A stretch of 25,283 nucleotides of DNA from Chromera velia (GCA_018398765.1 JAHBMJ010001088.1:11149-36431), one strand, 5' to 3'. Shown: positions 12,101 through 21,788, counted from the first letter of the stretch. Program-made: numbers and translations. Notes: generated from the sequence alone by a model not told the origin.

Positions 12101-14602
12101 GTGGAGGCAACAGAGTGGGGATTCGGTGTCGTCATCTAGAGTTCTGTCTGTGGGTGACTTGGAGGTTTTCTTTACTGAGAATCTTTTGTTCTTTCCACTC
12201 GGGTTGGGGAATCAGAAGGAAATCAGGGCAGGGAGGGCAGGGAGGACAGGCACATGGATGCCCTTGCCAAGGTTGGGATGCTGGGAGGATCCGTTGGGGG
12301 ACATGAAAGGTCAGGAAGAGGGGGGGGGGTTGCCATTGCATATGCAGTGTGGTGGCTTCCTGATTGATTTCTCTGGTGGTGGGTGGGTGGACAGGAATGA
12401 GGTAGACAACAATTCGTCTTCATTGCTTCATTCTTCCTTTGCTTCGTCTGGTGGTATCTCCGAAGAGAAGTGAGTAATGTGATGAAGACCGTCTTTGATG
12501 CCGATTGCGACCGTCTCTCTCCGTTGCTGCTCTTGTCCTCTTCTTTTCGCAAGGAAACCTCTATCGTCTCTCTGCACGCCCCTTTTCTATGCATGCACGT
12601 TTTCATGCATGTGCAGGTTGTCCCGTGTTTGTTGCCTCTGTGGTAGTGGACCCCCACCTGAGGCCCCGTCTCCAGTCCTTCTTCTCAAGGCTGCTGTGCC
12701 CTCTTCCTGGAGCGGCACACTATGCAAAATCGTGGCTCGCCCGGCAAGGGAAATACGCAGAGATTCTGACCCGAGGAGACCCTGCCACAGTCTCGGTCGC
12801 GTTCGAGGACACAAAGAGATTCCTCCAGTCGGTCAGTACGTGAGCAAATTGAAGAATCCTAAGAGCTGTTTTATGACGCGCACCGCTGCTTGGAAAGAGC
12901 TTGATCGGCAATCTGCTCATTTTGGAGAGTCGTAGAGACGTGACGGTCTAAACTTCTAAGAGAGTGGAATGCTCGGATGAGCATCGGAAGGAATTGGTGG
13001 GAATGCAGACAAACCCAAAGATGCGTCCACGGAAGGAAAAATTCCCCGGCTACTGCAACTGCCTCAAACACACGCAAAGATGAAGGGAGAGGAGAATAGA
13101 GACTCTGTTGGCTCCGTTTCCTTTCGGGACAGCTTTTCTTTCTTTCCTCAACTCTTGCCTGCAGGCGTTCAGGATACTGACGAAGAGTGTGGAGGAATCT
13201 TCATGGAGAGCTTTCTCTCGGGACCCGAACAGTCGGAACACGCCCACATGGGCCGCAGAATTCCTGCAAAAAGCCCTGGTATTCGACAGAAACGGGGCGG
13301 GGTTCATGGGGAGACACGAGACGTTTCTGTTGGACTCGGGGTCAGTCAGTGATCTGTAGAAACAACTCCGCGTGCTTTCCGTATGAACTGGACGGGGGGA
13401 TATGGGGGAGTCACTCCGAATATCGTGGACAGAAAGGCGAGTTTGTCTCCCAGCAGGAATCAGGAAGGAGGGTCGCACGAAAGAAGCGTGGATCGATCGA
13501 CTTCTTCCCACCTCTTTCCGGACCGCTTTCCGGATCTTTTTCCAGACCTTTTTCCAGACCTCCTTCCCGACCTCTTTCGCAGAGAACTAGAAAGGGGCAA
13601 GTGTGCGTTCTCGATGTGGGGGCGTGTGATCCGCCTGCTTGTCAAAATGACTTGCACAAAAGCAGAATGTCCTGCTTTCTTTCTTGACTGCTCGCAGCCT
13701 GCGTGCCCTGTTTGCGGGTACTCCTTTGCCGGAACCTTTCTGTCCCTCCGAGTACGCAGAGGAATTCCTTCAGGATGCCCTTAAAGTCCGGAAACTGTCA
13801 CAAGTGTGCGTCCGTCCGTCTTCTTGCCATTCGTCTGGAAGCGCCAGACTTCTTTTTCTTTTTCTTCTTTGCGAAAACTGCGAACAGATAGGGCTCATCT
13901 CCACCGACTTCCTGCGTGCGCCCGTGTGTTGATTGTGGTGCCTGTATATTTTTCTGTGCCCTTCTGCTCCGTTGCTGCTTCTGTCTTCATCTGGTCGCGT
14001 TGTCTTCGAAGTGCTTCTCTTCTTTGCGCGGTTTCATATGCGTAGGGTCTTGCTCTCTCCTTCCGCCAAAGCAATTGTGGCGCCTCCTTTTCTGTGTGTT
14101 TTTGGTTTTGTGTCTATGCAGTCTTGATGCTCAAGACTGCGTTCTGAAAGGGCCTCCCTACGCGACTGCGAGAGCGTCTCTTCATGGGGGCCTGGTGACC
14201 TCAGAGACGCTGGCGGTGCTTGTGGCCGTACTCAGGGAGAAGCACCGACAGGTAGCTCCATGCCTTGTCTTTGGTCATTTTCTTTTCTGCAGTACCGTGG
14301 AAGAATGTGAATAGGTGATCTGAAGGGTCAGTGGGGTTGCTGAAGCAGAAGCGTACAGAGGAAGGACCGCGTTGAGAACTTCAGCTCCGCGCATGGACTC
14401 TTCTTTCTGAGCGTCGCCCTTCCCTTCTCGCCCCCTGTTTGTGCAGGTTGTCATTGGAGCGACGAGTGGCGGAAAGGAGAACGGGGCTGAGAGGGGAACC
14501 TCGGTGGAGCTGTCAGAGACTTTGCAGAACTTCGTGCGTGTCCGCGTGGGCTTTTGCGAGGCTATGCAGGTCTGTCTGTCTGTCTGACTGACTCTTTCTC
14601 TT

Positions 14603-14672
<70 letters not shown>

Positions 14673-16979
14673 TTTCTTTTTTTTTCATGTGTGCATGGGT
14701 GGGCACATGTGTGTGTGTGTGCGCGCACAGAAGCCTGCGTGGGCAAGTTTCCGGGTCCGCGCTCTTTCCCCCCTCTCCGTGCTCTGTCCGTCTGAATTGG
14801 CACAGGTCCATTCCGACCTTTCTCTCCCCCTTGCATCGCTTTCGCTTCCCAAGTTGGTTGACTGATGGATGCAGATGGTGTACACAATCGATGGCAAGAC
14901 CATTCCCCTTCCGTTGCCGAAGGCGTCCGTCGCAGTCGTCGTCTCGCGGCAGCATCGCAGCGGGGCCACGAGAGGGGGGGGCAGTGCGAATGCATTACAG
15001 CTGGATGTGGTGGAACAATCAAGCGCGTATGTGGAGATCGGGGGGGGGCAGCTTCCGGTGACGCGTCAATCTCTAGAGACTTATGTCGCTCCGGAAGTGA
15101 CGTCTCCTCTTCTGATCATTTCCGAGAGCGTCTCCACGGCCGCTGCAGTTCTCGAAGTGGCCTCGGCACTTGCAGCTCTTCTGCCCTCACCTCTCGACGC
15201 CACAGCTCGAGACAAACTTCCTCTTCTCTTGGGGGCGTCCTCCAATCTGGAGATCTTCGCAGGAAGGGAGGGGGTGGACTTATCGTCCCAGTCGTTTGCA
15301 AGAATACTAAGCACGGTAAAGGAGCTAAGGGGTGAACAGTATGTTCCTGCGGGTCTTCCAGTTGGAAATGCAGAAGTGACAGTGACAGAGATAAGTGATG
15401 ATGAGCGCCCGATGGCAGACGTCTCCTTTGCCCCCCCCCCCGCGCGTTCAACCAACCCGGTGCTTCCCTCAGGGGCCCCCAGAGGACAATCCGATGAGGA
15501 TATGCCTATGCACACTCACGGGGGAGATGCGGGCTCATACCCAAACTTCCCCCACAATGCAAACCCCAATAGTCGGGCTGCGGCTTCAGTGAGTGCCGGT
15601 GTTGCAGGGGCTTTCCCCGCTTCTTTCGGTGATGGCGCAAGACATCCAGGCCCCCCATTGCAGAATTCGTTTGGGCGTGCGGTGTCTGGTTCGAGCCCTC
15701 AGAGTGCGACAGGAAAGAGCAAGAGGCATCACGCTTTGAAAGCGGGGAAGGCCGCTCCGTTCAAGCAGAAAGGCCCCTTCCATCAACCCACCCGGGAAAG
15801 GTCCAGTGGGAGTGCCCCCTCGCCCCCGTCTGCATCCACCGGATCAGTTCCGCATATGCCCCCCAAGGGGGCGGGTGGGTCTCCGCAGGCAAAAGGAAGG
15901 TCCAGACTGGACATCGCGGGTGTGGACGGGGCGCAGCGTCTGAAAGAGCAGGGGCTGTCGGAAGATAAGATCAAGGCAATTGGAAGGTGGGTGCGTGGGA
16001 GGGAGGGTGTGATATTGTGTGAGAATGGTGAAGAGGCACAGGCAAGACCTGAAGACATTTTAGGGGGTTTGTATCATACCATGGAAGTCATGAACTGAGG
16101 TTTTCTGTCAGTTTCAAAAATGAAATTTTGATTCCATCCTCCGATTGAAAGCAAGTCTCCGCGCCCTCCTTTTCTTCGTTTAATGCTCCTTTGTTGTCTC
16201 TATTTGTGTACTTCTGTTCAGGAGAGGGCCTGACTTGGGTCAATGCGTTTACTAGTTGGTTGGTTGGTTGATGGGAGTCTTCTTCTTCTCTGCCCCCGCA
16301 CACAAAAATGAATGGACATGCATGCAGGTGGGGAGAGGCGTTTGGCTTTAACAAGGCCTTGCGGAATGTGCTCGAGACGGACGCTTCTTTCGTTCGCTGG
16401 ATAGAGGTCAGGTGACTGGCAGTTTCTCCTGAACGTTTGTGATGATGTCATGAAGAATGCATGTAAATGAGCGTGATACATTAGACTTCTTTTATTTGTT
16501 GGATTCAGAGAGGAATCTCCCTTCGCTTCATAGGGCACGGAAAGAATCAGTGCTGCAGATCTCTGTTTGTTTCTTTTTCGGTCCGATGCATGCGTCGAAC
16601 CTTGTAGTGTTTGTCGTGAGAGGAATGGAGGAAGGAGTCTGTTTTGAGAAACAAGCTAATTAATTTGATTCTCCTGGATTGGGCCTCCATGTCCCTCAAG
16701 GCACCGGTAGAAGCATATCCTCAATACTTCTGCCACCCTGCATACGTGCTCTTGTCACGACTTTCTCTCGAATGCTTTTTTGCTTCTCTTCTCCCCACAC
16801 CCCTCTGAATATCACACAATGGACTCTTGTTCGTCTTTTTGACGTGCGGACGCATGCAGCCTTCGGAAGACAGAGCTCTCGGGTCTCGGTTCGGCTTTTG
16901 TGCCTCTCGGTTCGCTCTCTTGTCAAACGCCTTTCCTGACGGTGGGACAAGTAGGAACATGTAATTCACCTACATTCTC

Positions 16980-17014
<35 letters not shown>

Positions 17015-18289
17015 TGTGTGTGTGTGTGTGTGTGTGTCTGTCTGTCTGTCTGTCTGTCGATGATTGTCTGAGAGACGAGGGACAGCTGACATAAAGCGCT
17101 GATCTTGCCGTTGACTTACGACTTTTTCTCTTTTATTTGTGCCGTCGAAATGCACAGAGCGTGAGTAGGAAAGGTCAGGGAGCCGACAAAAGAGGCAATA
17201 CAACTACGTGTGAGCCTCCTTGCAGGAGACCTGGAGGGAGGCCTCTCGACTGTGGTCTGCAGGTGAGTGAGCTGGTGGTCGCAGAGAGGAAAGAAAGGGC
17301 GGATTTTGGGGGGATCTCTGTCCTTGTGACGTCTTTGTTCCTGGGCTGCGTCTATGTCGGAAACTCTTTGTGTCTTTTGCGATGTGACCAAGTGATATAT
17401 TGTCTTTGTGTTTGCGTTTCGTGCTTCGGACTTGCGTTTCAATTGGAGGTTTTCCTGCCCTTTTCCTCCTTGCCCCGCTATTGGATTCCTTCTCTCTTTG
17501 CTTGAATTTTGTTGTTGTTGTGGTTTTTGTTGTCGTTGCAGTTGGATCAACGCAAATGATGAGACGGGGCTTCCCTTCGACATGGTCGTAGAGCGATTTG
17601 ACAGAGATGGTAGGGAGGGAACTGTTCTCTGATTGGGGGGGGTGGAGAAGTGCATGGCAAGTGAAGACAAATAAGGGAGAAAAGAAGCGAGGAGAGACTC
17701 GCTTTGCACTATGCCCTTGGAGTTAGTGCCTGCATTTGTTGACCCATGGCCAACAGATGGATTTCCCAGGTTGTCTCTCTGTATGCATCTTTTTGTTTGC
17801 GGACTGCATGCATGTGTGTCGGTCTGCGTGATGCCTGCAGGAAAGGCAATAGAGACCCTCCTGGAGATCGAGGTGAAGATGACCGTGCGGGTAGGTCCTT
17901 GTGCTGCTGTCTTTCTTTCTTGTGAACGAGAGAGACAGGGAGGGAGGAAGGCAAGCATGTTTGTTGCTCTGGTGGGAGAGTGATTTGATTCTGGTGTTTC
18001 TTTCGATTTCGACGACAGCCTCTTTAGTTCTTGCAAACAGATGACCTGATGCCCTACGCATCTTTCTTTTTATGACGCCTTCCTTCCTGTCTGGACTTGA
18101 TCCTCCCTTGCAAAAACCTGCATGCCTGATAGGAGGCCGTACAATTCATGTGCGTCCTTGTGTGTGCAGAAGCTTTTCCACTTTCGTTTGAGTGGAAATG
18201 AGGTGAGGCATGCGAAGGACAACCCGGCACAGTTCAGGTCAGTCCTTCTGAATTTACTTCTTTCGAACCGTCTCTCCCTCCCATCCTTC

Positions 18290-18356
<67 letters not shown>

Positions 18357-19786
18357 CGGGAGAGGGAGTGAGAAAGAGAGAGAGAAAGCGTAGAGCTCTC
18401 TGCTGGCACCTTTTTGCTTCTTCTGATCTTTCCTCTCAAGCGAAGTGGTGCTCCTCCTGCATCATGCAGAATGACATCATGAGCACGAACGGGCCTTCTC
18501 TTCTCTCGGCACTTACACTCTGCCGTTTATCTTCTCTCTGTTTTTGCAGGGCGACCCGCCATGCTTAGTCTTTCTCTCTCACACTCTGTCTTCCTGCTTG
18601 CTTGCCCCAGTGCCTGCCTGAATATCTACGCATGGCCGACTTGCTGGAAGTGTTCCTGCCAGCTGATGTCCTCTTGTTCTCCACCTCTTTTTCGATGCCT
18701 CGTCCCATCCCCCTGCCGCCTCTGATCTGTTTCTGCCGTCCTTCAGGGTCCTGCTGGTACGGATGCTGCCTGGACCTGTGGTTGACTGGGTGCTTGTCGA
18801 CAACGTCTACGATCGTCTCGTTCAGGGGGCAGACATTGCCGTCAAGTCAGTCTGAGCAGTCTGGTGCCGGTCTGTCTGTTGATTAGGGATCAGGATTGGA
18901 TTGAAGAACCATAGGTGATCCACAAAGAGGGCGAGAGAAGTCATAATCTCTCTGACAAGTTGTTCCCATTTGTCTTGTCCTTTGGCACGCATCCAGGTGG
19001 CCTTTGAATCTCTTCTCATGCACAGTCTCTGAAAAAGACAGCCCAACCCTTCTCGCGAGTGCCGGGCGATTAATGAAATGAGAGAATCCAATCATTGCAT
19101 ACTCAGAGTTGACCTGCATGTGTGCCCCGTGATCTAGCCGCAGTGCCTGTTCATCCGTTTGAAGCCCGTATGTTTCTCTCCTTTTTGTGTCGATTCTATG
19201 TGAATGAAAACAACACAATTTGCATCTCAGGGCGTACGACTGCCTCTTCGCATCTCACGGGAAAGCGGTTCGGAAGGGACAGACAGGGAGAGAAGGAACA
19301 GCCCCGGCAGCCTCACCCAGACAACCGTCGACAGGAGCAGCGGCTGCATCCAACGGACCTCTAGCGACATCGAAAGCCCCGGCATCACGCAGGCCTTCAG
19401 GGTCGACGCCCACGGCCGCATCAGCACGGCCGCCTGCTGCTGCAGCCGCAGCAAGTGCGTCGGGCAGACAGCCGACCGCCGCGACCGCGCAAAGCTCCGC
19501 GGAGAGGCAGTCGGCAGACGCGGAAGTGAAGAAGGACATGTGGGTCGGGGGGCGTGCGGCACCGGGTGTTCTGGACTTGCGTGGGTCAGCTGGTCGTTTG
19601 TGGTCTGATGAGGTGACTGGTGGTGCTCTTCCTGTTGAGGCTGGCGCTGCGGGTTGTTTCTTCGACATCATAGACTTGACGAAGGAGGACGTTGAGATGG
19701 TTGTGCAGGGTGCAGAGGAGGAGGAGGAAGGCGATTGGATGGAGGATGTGATGGACTGGGAGGGAGAGGAAGACGAATGGGGATAG
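4792..19786 (+). CDS. NOV-like: NO VEIN-like protein: HSP90-type ATPase plus DUF3883, ~24 exons
   Basis: A 24-exon model with consistent splice phases gives about 2,392 codons. Exons: 4792–5233, 5489–5603, 5904–6177, 6636–7159, 7496–7597, 7930–8027, 8312–8613, 8760–8961, 9289–9506, 9731–10086, 10415–11146, 11429–12453, 12617–12831, 13165–13340, 13698–13805, 14122–14251, 14447–14569, 14875–15986, 16328–16411, 17542–17609, 17841–17890, 18170–18237, 18747–18845, 19231–19786. The ends at 6177, 10086, 12453 and 16411 are least certain. ATG 4792 is the first in-frame Met after the stop at 4753; the GTG at 4771 was not used. Domain order (Bergerat ATPase at the N-terminus, DUF3883 at the C-terminus) and length match the plant NO VEIN/sacsin-like family. 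Plant NOV acts in the nucleus in vascular and auxin-related development; the role in a microbe is unknown. The stop is TAG at 19784. Confidence 0.88.
6504..6635 (+). repeat. Compound CT / AT / TG microsatellite at end of intron 3
   Basis: A CT-rich run (about 6504–6542) is followed by an AT-rich TA repeat (about 6546–6609) and a TG repeat (about 6610–6631). This ends directly in the acceptor TGCAG before exon 4. The order on the coding strand is pyrimidine first, then TG. The CT run may serve as an extended polypyrimidine tract. Confidence 0.9.
6636..8961 (+). CDS. Exons 4–8: post-ATPase NOV/sacsin region
   Basis: Residues about 278–686. Exon 4 (6636–7159) starts directly after a TG microsatellite. 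It has a Ser/Gly/Arg-rich stretch, then the family motif F-C-G-L-P-T-G and L-P-F-H-V-N followed by F-L-L-S-T-N. Joining exon 4 to exon 5 creates S-T-N-R-E-S-L-L and a W-N, matching the plant pattern F-L-L-x-S-S-R-E and W-N. Exons 6 and 7 give L-K-S-R-A-I-V-P-T-H-G-G and L-G-G-G-V-L-S-P-E, and exon 8 opens with V-Y-E-W-I, again as in NOV. Donors at 7160, 8028 and 8614 are GTCAGT. The splice phases of every junction in this block agree, which supports the exon calls. This region probably positions the ATPase relative to the rest of the protein; no catalytic role is evident. Confidence 0.85.
9289..12831 (+). CDS. Exons 9–13: long helical middle region
   Basis: Residues about 687–1535. Exon 9 reads L-L-R-T-V-I-L-P-L-S after a split Val codon. 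Exons 10–12 are rich in Leu, Trp and Phe with Gly/Glu-rich insertions (about 10530–11000 and 12000–12100), as expected for a large helical scaffold with loop expansions. Exon 12 contains H-P-V-D-K-Y-L-L and L-K-E-L-G-V-V, which resemble the plant NOV pattern K-E-E-L-x-x-I-G-V. Exon 13 reads P-V-F-V-A-S-V-V-V-D-P and F-F-S-R-L-L, also family-like. Two junctions are weaker: the exon 10 donor (GTCCGC at 10087), and the exon 12 end. At exon 12 a strong GTGAGT at 12470 breaks phase, while GTATCT at 12454 or GTGGTA at 12451 keeps it. Confidence 0.78.
13165..14569 (+). CDS. Exons 14–17: middle region, short exons
   Basis: Residues about 1536–1714, coded by four exons of 108–176 nt. The joined frame gives F-V-D/L-D-like segments (A-L-V-F-D-R-N-G, H-E-T-F-L-L-D-S-G). 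It continues with P-S-E-Y-A-E-E-F, then V-L-D-A-Q-D-C-V-L-K, which resembles the plant NOV stretch with D-D-C-V-L-K. Exon 15 keeps phase with exon 16 only if the donor GTGCGT at 13806 is used rather than GTGTGC two bases earlier. Exon 17 ends at 14569, where the intron begins with GTCTGTCTGTCTG and runs into a CT/CA microsatellite. No enzymatic motif is visible; the block is assigned by position and partial similarity to the family. Confidence 0.78.
14576..14729 (+). repeat. Compound CT / CA / TG microsatellite in intron 17
   Basis: Starts as TCTG repeats just after the donor, then a long CT run (about 14590–14641), a CA run (about 14642–14670), a T-rich spacer, and a TG/CG run (about 14708–14727). 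It fills much of a 305-bp intron between exons 17 and 18. Confidence 0.9.
14875..15986 (+). CDS. Exon 18: largest exon, with disordered linker
   Basis: Residues about 1715–2084, the longest exon of the gene (1,112 nt). The first half is ordered-looking (M-V-Y-T-I-D-G-K-T, then Leu/Ala-rich helices and L-P-L-L-L-G-A-S). From about 15420 to 15900 the composition becomes rich in Pro, Gly, Ser and Ala with basic clusters (K-S-K-R-H-H). This is typical of a disordered linker and could contain a nuclear-localisation signal. The end, L-S-E-D-K-I-K-A-I-G-R, leads straight into the DUF3883 motif R-W-G-E completed by exon 19. The open frame continues past the splice site to 16096, but the exon ends at 15986 because the next exon restores family similarity and phase. 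Confidence 0.88.
16328..18845 (+). CDS. Exons 19–23: C-terminal DUF3883 (NOV_C) domain
   Basis: Residues about 2085–2207. The spliced frame shows R-W-G-E (2085–2088), then W-I-N-A-N-D-E-T-G-L-P-F-D (2114–2126), then L-E-I-E-V-K (2143–2148). It continues with F-R-L-S-G-N-E-V-R-H-A-K-D-N and V-L-L-V-R-M-L. This matches the DUF3883 order: G-R-x-G-E, W-x-N-x-x-x-x-x-G-x-P-x-D, I-E-V-K, a segment before E-x-x-x-A, and a final beta strand. The Asp plus E-x-K layout resembles a PD-(D/E)xK nuclease core, but activity is inference. Exon 19 joins exon 20 in phase with the donor GTGACT at 16412. That leaves a 1,130-bp intron holding a CT/TG microsatellite, so a missed small exon is possible. Confidence 0.87.
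16979..17059 (+). repeat. Compound CT / TG / TCTG microsatellite in intron 19
   Basis: A CT run (about 16981–17010) is followed by a TG run (about 17016–17036) and a TCTG tetranucleotide run (about 17037–17058). It lies inside the longest intron of the NOV-like gene. Confidence 0.9.
18280..18354 (+). repeat. Compound CT / TG microsatellite in intron 22
   Basis: A CT run (about 18290–18315) passes directly into a long TG run (about 18316–18354), followed by GA-rich sequence. It lies about 50 bp after the donor of intron 22, a 509-bp intron of the NOV-like gene. Confidence 0.9.
19231..19786 (+). CDS. Exon 24: C-terminal tail with acidic patch and SIM-like motif
   Basis: Residues about 2208–2392 and the TAG stop at 19784–19786. 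The exon starts with A-Y-D-C-L-F after the split Lys codon shared with exon 23. It then runs through an Ala/Pro/Ser/Gly-rich low-complexity stretch (about 19290–19520), a short ordered-looking part around 19540–19660, and the motif D-I-I-D-L-T at 19664–19681 (residues 2353–2358). A strongly acidic end rich in Glu, Asp and Trp follows. I-I-D-L-T beside acidic residues is a classic SUMO-interacting motif shape. The GC-rich bias makes the antisense strand open as well, but that is a shadow. Confidence 0.85.
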
Positions 19787-21788
19787 AGGGGGGGTGTTGA
19801 GGAAGAGAATGCAGAGAAGGGTGTGATGTCAGAGGGCACAGGGACGGGATTGCAGGAGACTTTCTCCCGGATCGATCGGGGCTTCAGACTGCATTTGAAT
19901 TCAAGGATGGCTTTCGGGGGGGGGGTTGGGGAAGGGAGAGGAGGTGGGCGTCGTTGCCACTTCACAAAGTCGTATATGCAGGTACAAACATATAGTCACT
20001 GAGAGCCTCTCGATTTGATCGATCTTGACATTGTGTGGAGGGGGCGAAAAAAGCTGTTGCTTTTGGCAGTGGAGTTCCACTAAGTTGACTCACGACGGGG
20101 TGAATAGGAAGCCAGCATTAATTGTGGTTCTGGGCTCGCACGTGCTTGTGATCAATTCTCGGACTGAATTCGAGTACAATCTTTCTTCTGTCTGTGAAGA
20201 CAGACAGTCTCGGTGGGAGGTCTTGTCAAATGGATAGATGGTTTGAGGGAGCCGGAGGTATACTGGTGTTCGGCTATCACATGGGGCCAGAAACAGACCA
20301 GAGGTTTCGCAAACAAGGGGTCCTCTGTCACTCTGCTCTGTCGCAAGATAGGGGTGCGCCTTGCACGTAACAATCCCAAGTCCGGTGATATACACCTGAA
20401 ACTGAACCACATGTGCTTTATCACACTTGGGGTCACAAAATTTTTATATCTATAAAACACAAACAGTTTCTTTTGTTATTTAGTTTGTTATGCATATGAA
20501 TTTGGAAGAATCGTTGTGTAGCTAGTCCTAGTGTGTAGTCTGATAAATAGGGTGTTGCTTATTGATGTTTATTGATTTAATGTATTTATCATAATTAATT
20601 ATCGAATTTATAATAATTGAAAAGATTGTTTAAATTAAAAGTGTATACTTAGTCTTAAAGAGTGAATGCTAAGCTAGACGCTAAGTTCAAATAGGTTCAA
20701 AGTAACAGTATCGAAATAAACTTGTTTTTGAGTGGTACTGTCTAGGATAATGTATAGCATAGTATTATATAGTATATATAGGTTTGCCAAATTCAGTTGG
20801 TCTTGATATATATGAAATAAGACTTCATAATTAACTAATGAAGACAGTTATTATATATACATGCATGCAAACTACATTTAATTTAAAAGAAAAAAAAACT
20901 AAGTGATGGACTGGCAATCTCGGACTGGCATTGGACTGGCTGACTGAGACTGTCACTCAGGCTGACTAGATGACTATATTATCGACTGTATATGATTTTA
21001 AGACTGCATAGCTGGCTGACTAACTAACTAACTGCCACTGTAACTGCCAGTGGATGTCTGACTCACTGACTGAGAGATACTGAGAGACTGACAGACTAAT
21101 ACATGCAGACTGACTTACTGACTGACTGAGAGTACTGACTGACTGATCAACTATAAGTATACGTTCTTCTTTAGTGTGTGTTGGGTTCTGCATCTGCCAG
21201 AAGCCCAAGTCGTGTGCTCACCAGTTTTAACTGCCTCAATTCAATTCAATCTGTATATAGTTGGTTGCATGACTGATTGACTGTATGCATTAGCATGCAT
21301 GACTGACCGTCTGTCCGATCAACTCTAGCTGTCGATCCACTAGTACCGCTACTGCATGCACGCGGCCGCAGGTATATATCTCGTCTCAACAAATTTTTAT
21401 CTATCACGGGGCTGTGGCTGTATGTGGCTGTCCACTGGGATATGTACTGGGATACACCCCTTCGGAGTCAGTCCCATACCATATATACACATATGCATAT
21501 CTCCTCCCCCCTCCATTGAGGCAGTCTGGTAATACTTCAGTTATGCAGGATGCCAGATTTGTTTTCCTCACTACACTTCGATCTCCTCCGCCCCTGCCTC
21601 TGCCATATGACAGCATTGACAGATCTGTCTGACTGTTGGTTAAAACAATTTTCAATTATAGTTCCAATAGTCACCGCGGCACTGTGGAGCGCCCCCACGT
21701 GCCAGGCCAGGCGCTTCATGGTGTAATGGACTTCGCTTTTCCAGACCATTTGATCCACGACTTTTCAGGACCCGAGCTATGCTTGATG
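19787..21788. other. 3' flank of the NOV-like gene and AT-rich intergenic DNA
   Basis: The first few hundred bases after the TAG stop are G-rich and probably include the 3' untranslated region. No clear polyadenylation signal stands out. From about 20440 to 20920 the sequence is strongly AT-rich with no open frame of note. The repeat at 20917–21155 follows, then mixed sequence with several TGCATGCA-type palindromes (near 20862, 21293 and 21352). No gene was recognised on either strand. Confidence 0.6.
20917..21155. repeat. Degenerate TGAC-type tetranucleotide repeat
   Basis: Variants of ACTG/TGAC (GACTGGC, GACTGAC, CTAACTAACTAACTG, GACTGACTGAG) recur throughout, mostly in 4-nt register but with many substitutions and insertions. 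Weaker copies continue to about 21310. The pattern suggests an old tetranucleotide satellite expansion now decaying. It sits at the edge of the AT-rich stretch. Confidence 0.75.

Noticed and set aside
17158-17262. Candidate extra exon with a GTGAGT donor
   Set aside because: Including it gives a stop or breaks the phase between exons 19 and 20. Direct joining of 16411 to 17542 restores the family motif.
17116-18036. 306-codon open frame on the minus strand
   Set aside because: It runs across exons and introns of the NOV-like gene, is low in pattern, and has no domain. The plus strand carries conserved DUF3883 motifs here.
19255-19965. 236-codon open frame on the minus strand over the last exon
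   Set aside because: Shadow caused by GC-rich, low-complexity coding sequence on the plus strand.
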